A stretch of DNA of 64,000 nucleotides from Lathyrus oleraceus (GCF_024323335.1 NC_066584.1:424290319-424354318); one strand, 5' to 3'. Counted from the first letter of the stretch, positions 41,894 through 54,666 are shown. Made by a program: numbers and translations. The notes: generated by a model from the sequence alone, not told the origin.

Positions 41894-43281
41894 TGTTGGT
41901 GTAAGCCCTAGAGGCCAATACATTTTGGTACTTGTATCGAATAATAAAAGGCATTCTCTTTATTATGGTTGATTAATAAAGTCCCTGGAATAGATAGTCC
42001 GTTTAATGTATTAAGTGTGACTTAATCATGAGAACACATTAAACATAAGGACACTATTCCTAAAGTATCCGTAGTCGAGCTTTAGTGTAAAGTGGGATAA
42101 CATTAAAGTATTAAGACTATTATGTTTGTAGACTGATGATCACATCTCATGGATCATGGATAAAGAGTTATCAAGTCTTAAACATAGGTATGAATATTAG
42201 GAGTAATATTTATACCGGATTGACACGCTATGAGAATACTATATAGAAAGTTATGCAAAGTGTCATAAGTTATTCTCATGGTGATAATAGTGTATTCCAC
42301 TCTTCGACCTGAAACCACTATGGATCCTAGATGTAGAGTCGAGTGCTTTATTGCTGATCCAACGTTGTCCGTAACTGGATAACCATAAAGACAGTTGATG
42401 GGTACTCCACAAAGCATGCTGAGGGACATGAGTGACCTAGATGGAATTTGCCCATCCTGCATAACAGGATAAATGTCTATGGGCCCAATATTGAACTGGA
42501 CAAGGATGACACGGTCTATGCCTTGTGTTCAATATAGACATAAGGGCAAAGGGGTAATTATACACATAAGTATTATCACAGAAGGAATTGTCAGATCACA
42601 TGACATTTTCGTGTCTTGGGTAGCAGTGATGTGTTGCTAGATACCGCTCACTGTTTATTATGTTAAATGCGTGATTTAATATAATTGCCAACGTCACGAA
42701 AAACCTACAGGGTCACACACAAAGGACGGATTAATGAGAGATAGAGTAACTAAGGAATACCGTAAGGTACGGTGCCCTTAAGTGAGTTATAGAGCATCGT
42801 AAGGTACGATGTACTTGAGTAGAATACGAAATATAGTAAGGTACCATGAGCTTAAGTGATTTTGGGCATATTATGAGATATGGGCCAAAATACACTTAAG
42901 TGGGCTTTTAGCTTGAAGCCCACACAAGTGGTTCTATAAATAGAACCCTTGTGCAGAAGCAAAAATTTGCGGTTGCATTCTTTTCGTTTTCACTCTCTCT
43001 CTCTCTCTCTCTCTCTCACTCAAAGCCTTCATTCGTACCAGCTAGCACTGAGATTGAAGGAACCCGTTCGTGTGGACTGAGTAGAGACGTTGTCATCGTT
43101 CAACATTCGTGATCGCTTCGTGGATCTGCATCAAAGGTTTTGATAGTCACAAGAGATCTGCACCAAAGGTTTCAATCGTCATAAGAGGTAAATATTCTAT
43201 CACTGATCATGACCATTCGTAAGGATCTCTAAAGGAGAAAATTTTAATTTCCGCTGCGCTTTGGGTCGCAATTCTCCTTCA
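41894..43281 (+). repeat. Solo LTR of a copia-type element, 1,388 bp
   Basis: Begins TGTTGGTGTAAGCCCTAG and ends TTCTCCTTCA. Flanked by a perfect 5-bp target duplication TCCTG (41889-41893, 43282-43286). No PBS or internal sequence, so it is the product of LTR-LTR recombination. The same LTR, inverted, is at 62581-63933. It holds a (CT)n run (about 42990-43018) and a trio of GTAAGGTAC hairpin repeats (42755-42870). Confidence 0.93.
42755..42870. repeat. Three ~40-bp repeats around the near-palindrome CGTAAGGTACG inside the copia LTR
   Basis: ACCGTAAGGTACGGT, ATCGTAAGGTACGAT and TAGTAAGGTACCAT, each followed by CTTRAGTRG-like sequence. The flanking dinucleotides co-vary so that each copy stays self-complementary. 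The inverted family copy (about 62960-63060) has the same layout. Confidence 0.8.
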
Positions 43282-43530
43282 TCCTGAACTTGAACGAATA
43301 AGTACTCTTATGATTGGTACCCATGTCTTTTGAATGCATGAAATAAGAAAGTCTTTAGGTTCCTTGAAAATATGCACATTCTCAATGTGTTATGATCATG
43401 AAATGATTATGTTTATGCATGTACAATTGGGTAGGTGATCGATAGATCATTCTGATTAATTATTTCATGGAGGTAAAAAGTTCCAGGGAAAGGAAATCCA
43501 ACCACAGGTAGGCTATATGGTTTAAAAATG

Positions 43531-44042
43531 TTCCTAGAGTCATGGACCCTATTCAAGAATATTATCGTCAAAAAGAATAATCGTAAAACAATATTATCTT
43601 AAAGAGGACCTATTTTAGGTGATGTCTTTGTATTAAACCAATGATTCCTAAGTCTCGTAGGTCAATAATACACAACCATCGACTCCACGGTTCTATACAT
43701 GGTTCCCAGAGTCATGGATCCCATTTGACGATATTATCATTAGAATGAGTAATCATAAGAAAATAATATCCTCAAAGGGATCTATTATGAGTGAGGTCTT
43801 CATATCAACCCAACGAGTTCTAAGTCTCGTTGGTCGATACTAGACAACCATCGATCTTAAAAGCCAATGGTTTAGGGTTCTACAGAAGGTCCTTAGAATC
43901 ATGGATCAAGGTTGAATATATCACTGTCAGAATGACTAATCGTAAGGCAATAATACTTTCAAAGGATCTCATCTAAGTGGGGTTCTCACATCAACCCAAC
44001 GAGTCTGATGTCTCGCAGGTCAATACTACACAACCACCATCC
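43531..44042 (-). repeat. Ogre leader tandem repeat, three diverged copies of ~170-187 bp
   Basis: Each copy contains TTCCYAGAGTCATGGA, an AATAATATTNTC phrase, and AGTCTCGYAGGTCAATA followed by ACACAACCA. Copies begin near 43531, 43703 and 43890. Located between ORF1 and the PBS. Confidence 0.85.
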
Positions 44043-44267
44043 TAACTTAGGTTTTTCTCATAGCTCGGGTATAAAGCTTTTCCTCACACAAATGCCAATA
44101 ATGAAGAAAGCTACAATGATACCATATAGCAATGATATAGACCAAATGGAAATGCAAAAAATAAAGGCAAATAAAGGTAAAGTAAATAAGAAGCAAACAA
44201 ACAGAAAAAAGCAACCACTCAAACCCAAAACAAACTAAACGAAGGTGGACTCGCTTATGAAAAGGCA

Positions 44268-44285
44268 TCCTCAACAGAGTCTCCA
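44268..44285 (-). other. Ogre primer binding site
   Basis: Minus strand TGGAGACTCTGTTGAGGA lies two bases past the LTR end (...GCGACA at 44288). It resembles the Tat/Ogre PBS TGGCGACTCTGCTGGGGA. Confidence 0.75.
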
Positions 44286-44287
44286 GC

Positions 44288-46303
44288 TGTCGCGTCACGA
44301 AACTACCTGAGCGTAAGGAACATATAATTTATAAACAAAACAGAGTCGCCACCAAAATTTATTTATTCTCGAAGAGGGAAAAGGAAGTTGTAACAAAAAG
44401 GAAAGGTGTGCAAAGGAAAGGTATTAACAAAAAAGATAAACCCACGAAAAACAAAAAGAAATGACTGTTGTAACTAAATCGGGTTCGAAAGTCAGTTATG
44501 CAAAGGAAATGTATTAGCACCCCTCACATCCATCATACTCGATGGGACCTATTTAGTTAGCTTCATGTAAGAGTGATAACATGATATTGTCTGCGAATTT
44601 CTATCTATAGAGTGACGAAAGAGAAAGAAAGAAAGGAAATACTTAAGTTTTTTTTAACATTAACGTGTCTGATAAGATTTATCAATCCTTCTCCTACATA
44701 TATCCAGGTGCTATGGAGAACTCAAACCTACATAGCTCTACTTAGAAAGAACTACTAGGTTTATTGCTTTTAAGGAGTGATCCTTTATACATATCGAGTG
44801 AATAAACCATTACTTATTGATCGCTCTTAGAGGCGGAAGTCTTCGTTTATTTTACGTCGATATGGATAAAGCATACTCGTTTCTGAAAAGGTTTTCAAAG
44901 TCGTGCAAGGGTGAAAAAAAGTTTGATTGGTTAAGTTGCTTTTAAGTGGAGAAGGGTATCCAAACAGGGAGCTCTATTGCAGTACTCAGATGTCTGAAAA
45001 GGAAGAGGCCTAAGCCCAATCACTCTTTTTTCATCCAAAAGTTTACTTAGGAAAAATGTGTCAAAAATTAGGTCAAAGTTCATTAACGGAAGACGATTAT
45101 CCATACAGGGAGCTCTACTACAGTGACCAAATAATCGGAAAAGAGAAGGTCAATACCCAATCAATTTGTTTCTTCTATAAGAGAATTTACCTAATTCTGG
45201 TACTTATTATATTTTAATATGGAAGACGAATGCTCGAACATGGAGCTCTACAGCAGTATCCTAAGATTCAAAAAAGAGAAAGTATAAACCTAATCAGATT
45301 CTTCCATTTTTATTGTGAAAAGCTTTTAAAAACAGGGGGACGACTTGACATTGAATCAAGTGACAAAAGTTTACTTATGCAAAGAGTTTGGATGTGGCAG
45401 GGGTATTTCTAGAATTTACATTTAGTTTGAATTTGATTTGGGAAAAAGACTCAACGTTGGATCGAGTGTTTGTATTTGTTTTTGCTTTTTCTGAAAGTTG
45501 TTGATTTTAATCTTTGAATTAACAATCAACTAATACAATGAAAATAAAGGAAGGCGGTAAACTTATTACACAATATGGGAATATGGGTACAATTTGCTGA
45601 ATGGGGATACAACACGATAATTAAAAAATACAAGCTCAAAATACAATTATAAATAAAAGAGTCTCATTGTAAGAAGGCTCAAGAGAAAGCCAAGAGACTC
45701 GAAGTAAAAATCAGAAATTGAACTACAAAATTTAGTGTTATGTTAAGCAATCGTAAAGCGATTCATGTAGGAATCACCCTATCTAAGGTCGATCAACAAA
45801 ACTCCATGCGCTTAAGTAATTTCTGAAGTTAAATTGAATTTTTTAACTCTGAAATTGCATGGAATCTGTGAAAAACCGATGATTTAAGCGGCCAAAAGAA
45901 ACAAAAATTAAACTAAAATAACTTAGAGCTATGTTAATCATAAGTATATTCATGTAGAAATCACCCTATCTGAGGCCGGTCAACAAGACTTTATGCGCTT
46001 AAGCAATTTCTGAAGTTAAATTGAATTTTTAACTCTGAAATTGTAAGGCATCTGTGAAAAACCGATCAGACAATTAAATCAAAACTTTTCTTTTAACAAT
46101 TAGAAGCTATTAATCTATTAAACTTAAACAATTACTTGACTAAATCAATAATTATAGATAGTCAAATCAAAAATAAAACATAGACCAAGATTGTAAACAT
46201 GATAATGAGGGTGCAATCAAACACAGAACAAAAAAAAACATGAGCCCAAGACCCATAAAAAAAAACTAAAAACCTAAATCCACAATAATAAAAATAAGTA
46301 ATA

Positions 46304-46344
<41 letters not shown>

Positions 46345-46731
46345 TAATATAAATAAATAAAATAATAAAACAAAAAATAAGAAATGAAATAAAAAAAAGT
46401 GGGGCGGTTTGTCTTACTTAAGAGGAGGAAAGCATTTTTTTGAACCCCCCACACACTCATGCGTTGACACGTGGTAGGTGGGGGGAGGAGTTTTAAAAAC
46501 CAAAACTCTTTTTCTCCCCCTCTCTTCTTCCCAGCGTCTATTTACGTTACCAACAAAAACAAATGAAAAAAATGACCAAGCTTTCTACTATCAATCTCCT
46601 AACTTGTCGATATTTCTCAATGAAAAAGATCCAAATTCCTCACCTATAAAAATAAAGTAGAATGGTGATGCGGTTTATTGCTTTGATGAGATGATGAAAG
46701 TGACGTGGTGGTGGTGAGTTTTGGTGGTCGG
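44288..46731 (-). repeat. Ogre 5' LTR, proximal (R/U5) part
   Basis: Minus LTR ending GCGACA at 44288. It contains three degenerate ~150-bp repeats with GGAGCTCTAYWRCAGT (44960, 45109, 45241), a ~190-bp two-copy tandem (45727-46068) and a (TAA)n run (46290-46345). Interrupted at 46731 by a plus-strand solo LTR. Confidence 0.72.
45727..46068. repeat. Two-copy ~190-bp tandem duplication in the Ogre LTR
   Basis: Both copies contain ATCACCCTATCTRAGG, ATGCGCTTAAG, TTTCTGAAGTTAAATTGAAT and ATCTGTGAAAAACCGAT. Confidence 0.9.
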
Positions 46732-49700
46732 TGTCATACCCTCAAGTTTTCCCTACCCCATATCATCTTCTTAAGACTTAAAACCCAAGGATGGATCCCA
46801 TACACATCATCTCATATGCATCTACACTTAATAGTCATAATAATCCACAAGCCCAAGCCATGGGATTCATCTACAAAGCCCCCAATATCCTATGATCATT
46901 TATGAGGTGTGCCAAAGCCACCTTAACACTAATTCTCATCCTCAAGTATCCCACAAAGCTTGAAGAATCATTCAAGACATCTCACTCACTCCCCAAGCTC
47001 AATTTGGGTGATGAGTCCTCTTTGAAGAAGCTTCAAGGTTCATCTGGTCACCCAAGGACCAAACCGTAGCTCTTGACATACCTTTTGGCTTGTACAAGTC
47101 ATGATTCACCATGGATCTTGACCATTCCATTAAGTACCCCTCAAATCCAAAGTTTTTTCATGCCCCCATGACCTTTAAACATCTCAATTGGATCCCTACA
47201 ACTCAAACCCTAATTCATCTGACCATGGTTCTTGATAAAACTTGTATCTCAAGAAACCCTAATTTGGAGGCTTCTTGGCCAGAGCTTGATCATTTTTGGT
47301 CATCCAATCACCCTACCATTTATTCAACATCATTTAATGTCCATTATAATCCAAACCGACCATTTAAATATCCATTCAATCCATGTTGCAAGTAGTTGGT
47401 TCACACTTGATTTTTCAAATTTCCATGACTTGATCCACCTACCAATTTGATCCAAAATCATTCCACAAAGGCCCAAACTTCATTTCCCATCATGGTATGA
47501 TCATTTAAGGTCAAAACATCCATCATTGTGGCTTTAAAATCAATAAATTACAAAAACCCTAAAACTAGGTCATGTTGGTTGGTCACATTTTGGCAAGAAT
47601 AACCTATGGGAAGTTCCAAAGACCATAACTTCATTCATTTTTAAAGATTTTTAAATTCCAATTCGAGTAAAATTTCCTAAATAACTTCCTCTCCAACTTT
47701 GTTTCAAGGTCCAAGACCTAATTCATTGATGAAGGGGTTCAATTTTACTATTGGCCAAGTTAGTCCAACATGCCTACCATGCCCTAAAATCATGTCATGA
47801 CCACTACTTTGACATGTTATCATTTCCAAATCACAAGTCCTTTTGACCTGGTTATTTTTTCATTCAATTAAGTTCATGGCAATGAACAAATGTCCCAAAA
47901 TTGAAGCAAAGTGCACGAGCCAATTTCATTTGACCTTGGTCCAAACATGGGTGACCACCCTGATGCACAAACCAAACATGTTTCAGCCAGAATTTGCATA
48001 ATCATGCACCATGCCCTTAAACTTGTATGTTTTTATCCCTTTTGGCCCAAGACACATTACAAAACCCTTCAGGACAAGAATGGAAGTCAACTTGGTTGGA
48101 AAAACTCCTCACATTGCAAAACTCGACCCCATGTGTAAATGTTGACTTTCCCTAAAATGGCAAAAAGAAAATTGCATAGTAGGCTACTTCTTTGCCCATG
48201 TCTGTTCCTAATTGATACAATGGACCAAGACAAAGTGGTTTGAGGTGCAAGTAAGCTCATATAACAACCACCCTTGTCCCCATTGATCATCCAAAGCATG
48301 CTTCGAGCCATTCACCAAATTGAAGCAAACCTTCATCTCTTTCCCTCCAAACCATCAACATATCTTCCCGATAAATAGGGGAAGGTGCTCCCTTCATTTT
48401 CCATGTGGAAAAAGGCCCCAAACACTCATTCCATATATGAACCAAAGCCTCCATTATAGAGATCGTGTTTTTGAGTTTCCAAGTATTTCAATCCCAATAA
48501 CCACCCAGAAACCTTTACTAACCTTCACTCAAGCTTTCCCAATCCCTAACTCATCCTCCTCAAGCCTCATCTGAGCCAAGCTCAGCTGTCGAAATCCTTC
48601 CGTGAACCGATCCCGACCATGTAGTTCCACTCATTTCCTTCACTCAAACAAGTTACCCTCTTGCTCTAAATCATTCCTTGATCATTAACCCTAACCTTGT
48701 ATCTTTGACTACTCCATTTCCATCATTTAATTTTTGAATTAGGTCAAGTTTTTTCATATGTTTCATTCATAAGAACTCCACACTCAGAGCCAATCAATTT
48801 TTGAGGTTTAATTTTTGGATGATTCAAGGTTGAAGACGATCGTTGTCGCATTTTTTAAATTTGAAAACTTTGGTTGTCACATCCTGATTGGTTGGCTTGC
48901 GCGCGAAATTCATTTATTTATTGTTTTTCTTATTTATTCAAGTCAACATGTTTTTATATCACAACTGGGCCAATGACCTAGTGGGTGAAGGGATGGACTT
49001 CCCCATGAACCCAAGGTCCGGGGTTCGAGCCACGCTTGTGCACCTTAACCATTTTCCCTTTGTCACTTTTATGTATTTTATTCATTTTATTTTCTCTTTT
49101 GATTTATTTTTTAACCCTCTTATTTTTATTATTTTGGAAAGTTTTTGAACATCAACCCCCCTTATCTTTGCCCCTAGAATTTAATGATGATTTTATTTAT
49201 TTAATTTGGACCATTTTTTATAGATTTTTGGAGCCTTGAAATGAAGAACTAACGAAAATCACTTAAGTCGTGATATGCTTGATTTAGGGTTGATAAAAAC
49301 CTTCCATACTTCAAACCCACCATTAAATGACCATGAGTTCATCCATGGTACTTTGAAGTATGGATAGGTTGCCCCTATGTCAAGCAACTTGGTCATTTGA
49401 CTTGTGGTTGAAGTTCAAATTTTGTTAAGTTATGGATTCATCTGATACATTGCCTTTTCATTTGATTTATGTTAACTCACTAACCCTTCCATACATTGTT
49501 TATTTATCATTTTGAATTGTTTATACTAACCATCTGACTTGTTAACTTTGCCTTATTCATATAACTTGTTAATATCTCATCTGGTTCAATATAACTTTCT
49601 AACCAACACAACTAAAATCAATCATTCAATTTTGGGTTGTTTGGTCTTATTTTTGTCAATCTATTGATAGATGGACTTGAGGTTGAACAACTTTCATTAT

Positions 49701-51133
49701 TGAAAATCTAGGGTAAGTTGATCCATTGATCATCTTCCTTACTTTGCATTAGTGATAAGTTATCCCTCGATGCGCCATATTTTGAATCTATTGACCTAAA
49801 GATAGATAATCCTCAAAAGTTGTCCATAACCCTAACTTTGACCTTTTTAACTTTGATTACTACTAACCTTTTGTTATTGTTATTATCATTGTTATCGTTG
49901 TTCTTTACTTATTATGTCAATTATATTTAAGTATTCATCATTATTATCATCGTACAAACTCATCATACACACTTTACTATTGTTCTTTATTATTGTCATC
50001 ATTTAAAAACAACCAAAACATGATAAAATTAAAAGACCAAAAACACTTAATCACTTGGACTTAGAGGATTCCATTTAGGACCTTTGCTTGGAGTCCTTCC
50101 CTTTACTCTTTTGTTATAATTTGTAAACACTTGGGTTTCATCTGTATCTTACATTCCGGTTGTAAGAATGACATCATAGCACCACCTTAGGGGGATATGT
50201 TTGTAAGACCATTATCCTTTGTTTAGCATATGTCACACTTTGCACACACAGGGCTTTCTATTAGGCTATCTTACAATGATACCCTTTTATTTCCTTGTAG
50301 GTTACTTTGCATTCATGTTGCATAAGCCACATTTTTCAATAAAATAAACAAACCATTGATCCAACGTCAAGAGGAATTTTTCTTAATCAAATTCAAAATA
50401 CTTAATGACTATGATTAGTATTGTGCGCCACGAGCCTTAAGTCGTGGAGAATGAGTGAGAATGGAGCATTCTTACCCTCACTCTGATTATTTTGGATGCA
50501 AGACGCTTGGCTTGTTATCTAGAATAATCACCTCAACCCATAGACTTTAGTGCAATCTAGTCACAAACTCTTTTCATAAAACCTTGTTTAAGGTAAAATC
50601 AACACAACCCATCAAACCTTACTTTTTATGCCTTAGGGCACCACTCTGAAAACCCCTTTCTCAAAGGTAAAATCAACCAACACACAAACATTTTCTACTC
50701 CAAACTACGGAGCTCTGATTCCTCATCCTCTAATGAGTGATACGTAGGCACAAGGTTCCTAATCCTTGGTGAGCACTATAATAACAAAAACACCCCCTCT
50801 TTCACACATTCTTTTTTTTTTTAAATAAAAAAATGATAGATAAATCCCCACGTACGTAAAAAAACCCAAATGGTTCCCATGGAATACCATGAACGTGAGG
50901 GGTGTTAATACCTTCCCCTTATGTGACCGATTGCCGAACCCTAATCTCAGTTGCGAGACCGATTCCTTATCCTTTTTATGGCGCTTCCCGTGCGCTTATC
51001 CTTTTGAGGGTTTTATCGATTATATCCCCCCAACTCTCCAACGGAGGCACATAAATAAAATTCGATGGCGACTCTTCTGATCCAACTTAAGTTCAGAAGT
51101 CCGTCCGATTTCTCGTTACCCCCGGTAGCGACA
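46732..51133 (+). repeat. Solo LTR of an Ogre-type element, 4,402 bp, inserted in the Ogre LTR
   Basis: Starts TGTCATACCCTCAAG and ends CCCGGTAGCGACA, with matching TGTC...GACA ends. No PBS follows, so it is a solo LTR. Flanking pentamers are GTCGG (46727-46731) and GTTGT (51134-51138), an imperfect match. The host LTR continues on both sides. Short ORFs inside (for example 47111-47395, 48320-48574) are not supported. Confidence 0.7.
48966..49045 (+). repeat. tRNA-like segment with Pol III A and B boxes (SINE head?)
   Basis: TGACCTAGTGGG at 48974-48985 fits the A box and GGTTCGAGCC at 49022-49031 fits the B box, 37 bp apart as in tRNA-derived SINEs. It does not fold as a full tRNA gene. It lies inside the 4.4 kb LTR. 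Confidence 0.45.
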
Positions 51134-54125
51134 GTTGTGAAATGGTTCAAACTTGTTGTTTTGTGTTTGTGAGTTGGAGTTTTCATAGGAAGCCTTTGGG
51201 TGGTTGAGCGGTTTTTGATTTATAAACGGAGAGAGTTCCGGCGATGTAGAGAAATCCATGGCATTGTAAGGTGCGGGTTATTTTGTTGTCATGGGGTTGG
51301 ATGGCTTTTGAAGGTTGGTAAAGGGCACGATGATGGAGGTTAAGGTGGATTGTTGTGGTGGCACACAGTGAAAGATTGAAGGTGAAGGGTGGTAGTGGTT
51401 GTAAGTGGTGGTGTGTATGTTATTTGTGTGTTAAAGGTGATGATGATGGTGGCAGAACAACACATCAGTGGTTGTTATTGTGTGCATCAGAGTGGTTCCG
51501 GCGAGGTTATGGGCGGAAAAGATGGAGGAGAAATGTTTTGTAGGTGTATGGAAGAGGCGAGTGAGATATGTTGGAGGTTGATATTTTATGTTTGTGGTGT
51601 CTTGAAGGAGGTTGAGAAGTTAAGTTGTTGATTTTGTTATGGTGAGTTTTTTTGCTGATGGTTATTAAGAGGTGTGTTAGAGAGAGTACATTAAGGTGAA
51701 GAGAAAAGTTGTGTTGTTGCAGTGTTGGTCTGTGTATATGAAGGTTAAATGGTGGATGATGAGAGGAAGAAGAAATGAAAAATAAAATCCGAGATGCTTT
51801 TCTCTGCTTCCAACGCTTTTCTTTTGTATTGATTTTTTTAACTTTTAGAAATTCACCGCAGACAAGCAGCCGTGTGGAACAAATCTATAGGGTATCTCCT
51901 TTTCCTTTGTATGGTCCACATGTGGTCCAACATGTGGGTGCTTCCTCTCCCAATTTCAACAATAAAATTAAGACATGTATAAATGAGGGTTAGTTATGGT
52001 TTTAAATTAAAAAGACCAAAAGTGCTCATATTTATTTACTAATTAAGGAAAAAATAATGAAGAAAAAATTTGATTAATTTTAATAAAATTAAATTAAATA
52101 ACATTAACTACTTAATTAAATCTAATTAATTTATGATTAGTTTGATAAAAAAACAAAGATAAAAGGGCTAAAAATGAACAAAAATTGAATACAAAAATGT
52201 CTGAAAAATAAAATGATAGCACTAAAATTATCAGCGCGAAATAAATTTCCAAAAACCATACAGGTTTTGATCAGATTTTGAAATAAAAAGTGATCGGTTA
52301 AAGGGTTGAAGCTGATTGAAGTCTGGCCGAAAGAGTAGTCAAAAAATTAAAATGAGCATGCCAGGTTAAACTACGTGAGCCGTAGATCGACAAAACTGAC
52401 GTCTGCAAGTTCAAATTTGAAATTTTTCGCCCGCTAATTTGATGTACAGTTGAGAAACTGTTCGACTGATTTGTTTGTAGATCCGAAAAATTATTTCGAG
52501 TGATATTGTAAGTGTTATGCGGAATGAAATACATGTTATGATAAGTATAAAATTCAAACTTCTGGTGATTGCACTAATTCACTGACTAAATAAACGTGAA
52601 TGGATTATCAAATGCAAATGAATCGCTCTTAGACCATTTTCTTCTGATTCTCAAACACAAACAAAACCTTACCGAGATTCAGATGAAGACAATACTCTTG
52701 ATTGTCATCCTCTGGATCTCTGAAACACGATGCAATGGAAATAAAAGATGCACTGAGATTGAGAAATCAAGTCTTTCGACTTCTTAATCAACAGATGATT
52801 GAATGAATGTCATCAAGACCAGATGAAATTTTAGAACTCCTGACTTTTCATCTAAACCCTGATGAATGCTTTTAACTGATGAAATGCACGACAAAATGGA
52901 TTGATTATGCTATGTTGATGAAAGTGAAAAACTCAGGGTTAAATTTAGTGTATGACAGGTTGAATGCATTACTGTAGGATATGAAGTTATATGTATTGCC
53001 GCATAATTTTTATTGGTGTTACGTGAACTGGTGCAAGGAATTGGAATTGTTTTGGAGGCTTGAAAATGGTACTACTATGCTGCAAAATGATATTTTTAAG
53101 CTACTGGTTCAGGTGTAACGGTGACCACCATAAAAATAAGTGTTATGGTGTATGGCTGAAAAAAGCATGTGTAACCAGTTACATGATTCTGGGTAACTGG
53201 TTACCAACACGATAACAAGTCTTCTTGTGTTGATGAATGCAGGTGTAACCAACATGAAAGTTTTTTTTTCTATTTTATGACTTATTGCCTTGTGTGGAGC
53301 ATTGTCTTAGTCTCTGTTGTTCCTTTGAATGTGGCATGATTTTTTCTCATTGTTTACATGATATTTTGCAAGGCTAATGTACAAGACTCAACATTGGTTA
53401 AGGGGTATGAAACATAATGCTTTGGCAAGTTATTTTGGTCATGAAGAAACTTGAATATTTGGAAGCTCAAACATGGAGGACTCATGAGGGGATGAAACAA
53501 GTAGTGTCTATGATAGTCAGTTGACTTTGGTGAACTGTTTTGACCAAAAAGTCAACAGTTGACCAAAAGTCAACTGTAGGTCAAATGATGCAAAATTGTG
53601 TCATTGTTTTGGATTCTTTTGTGTAGTGAAATTTGATGTTTTTTGCGTAATTAAATTCCCCTTTGAAATGAATTTTTTCTTGTGTTTTTTAGAAGAATAC
53701 TTTCCCTATAAATCTTGGTTTGAACCTTTGAACTCGTACTTGAATGAACTTGAATAAATCTTTAATTTGAAGGAAGGAATCTTGATTTATTTGAATTGAC
53801 TCTGAATTGCAAAGGCTTGTCTTGAGTCCATACCAAATGACCAAGTCCATGAAGAGATTTAACTAATCACACTTGCAATCCATAATCAGATCCAATGCCA
53901 CGTTTAAGTGTAGCACTAAAACACCATAGGCTTAATTCTTAAGAACACCATAAAAAGAAACTTGTCAAACACGTGTGCCATGAATAACAACCTTTGAATC
54001 CATGATGCTTATCTAAGAAATGCAATTATAAATGAATGAATATGGCATGAGTTTATAGATGAATTAAGGAAAAAAATGTCAGATGGAAAGTGGAAAGAAG
54101 GTAGGGAAAATTTTGGGGTATGAGG
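51134..54125 (-). repeat. Ogre 5' LTR, distal (U3) part
   Basis: The minus-strand start is at about 54125, where the expected TGTCATACCCC reads CCTCATACCCC. The sequence runs left to the solo-LTR insertion at 51133. It holds TTGACC/GTCAA-rich repeats (53518-53585). Short ORFs are not supported. The right flank is copia gag. Confidence 0.65.
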
Positions 54126-54282
54126 AGTCAAGATTTGTACCTACTGTAATAAACCTGACCACACCATTAAAGTTTGATTCGAGAAGCATGGACTTCCCTT
54201 GTATTTGAGGAAGCCTAACATATGATATATAATATTTGAAGAATCCACTCAGCAGGTTGTTGACACCTTTCCATGTGAAGAC

Positions 54283-54663
54283 TTGTCGACCCAATTAGAT
54301 ACTACTCATCTCACACCTGATCAACAGAAAGCTTTTCTTCTTCTCTTGAATCAATCAGCTACAACCATCTCGTCCAACATTCATCACACCATCTCCTCTT
54401 TTAATTCCGATTCAGGTAATTTTAATAACTCTCAATTTTTGAACATGTTTGCTCATGACTCTTGGTTTTTTGATATCGGCGCCACTGATAACGTGTGCCG
54501 ATCAAAGATTTCTTTTCACACATCTTACCAACGTTAAACATATCCACTGTCTGCTTCCCAATGCATCCACCATCACTTCCTGCTCTTCAGACACTATACA
54601 TTTCAATGATAATTTTTTCTTAACTGATGTTTTATATATTGAAAACTTTTACACAACCTTATA
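54283..54663 (+). pseudogene. Copia protease, broken
   Basis: HDSWFFDIGATDNVCRS is the active-site region, with the usual Asp-Ser-Gly changed to Asp-Ile-Gly. A stop follows (54535), then a frame change to the VLYIENFYTT stretch. Confidence 0.78.
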
Positions 54664-54666
54664 TTT

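Larger units (their letters stand above)
39970..43360 (-). pseudogene. Ogre ORF1, decayed and split by a solo LTR
   Basis: Fragments of the Ogre-specific protein encoded upstream of gag (DUF7745-like): on the near side of the solo LTR, QFYDSPLRCFTFQDFQLAPT (about 41730), FMDMTSINIFLLRNPIPTLL and YHSIHLRNENKGGWSS (41186-41461), INYNSELAMWQLGFPMDDKP with EGFVLGEG (40941-41195), and a coiled coil (VIQRLEKENGELRLNLLLLI). Upstream residues lie beyond 43287. Function is unknown even in intact elements. Several stops (for example near 41640 and 40600). Confidence 0.78.
35060..54125 (-). mobile_element. Ogre (Tat lineage) retrotransposon, minus strand, 3' half missing
   Basis: In minus orientation: 5' LTR (54125-51134 plus 46731-44288, split by a solo LTR), PBS (44285-44268), leader with tandem repeats (about 44050-43530), ORF1 (about 43360-39970, split by a second solo LTR), gag (39660-38290), linker and protease (37750-36635), RT (35980-35060). 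RNase H, integrase and 3' LTR are lost. The LTR length (~5.4 kb without the insert) and the extra ORF1 before gag are characteristic of Ogre. Many stops show it is old. Confidence 0.82.

Noticed and set aside
46266..46460. ORF rich in Tyr (poly-Y)
   Set aside because: Arises from the (TAA)n run in an Ogre LTR.
49009..49045. Complete tRNA gene
   Set aside because: Boxes A and B are present but acceptor and anticodon stems do not form; more like a SINE head.
51355..51631. Two overlapping ORFs (62 and 80 aa) in a GT-rich region
   Set aside because: They lie in the Ogre LTR and show no recognisable domain; biased base composition explains the open frames.
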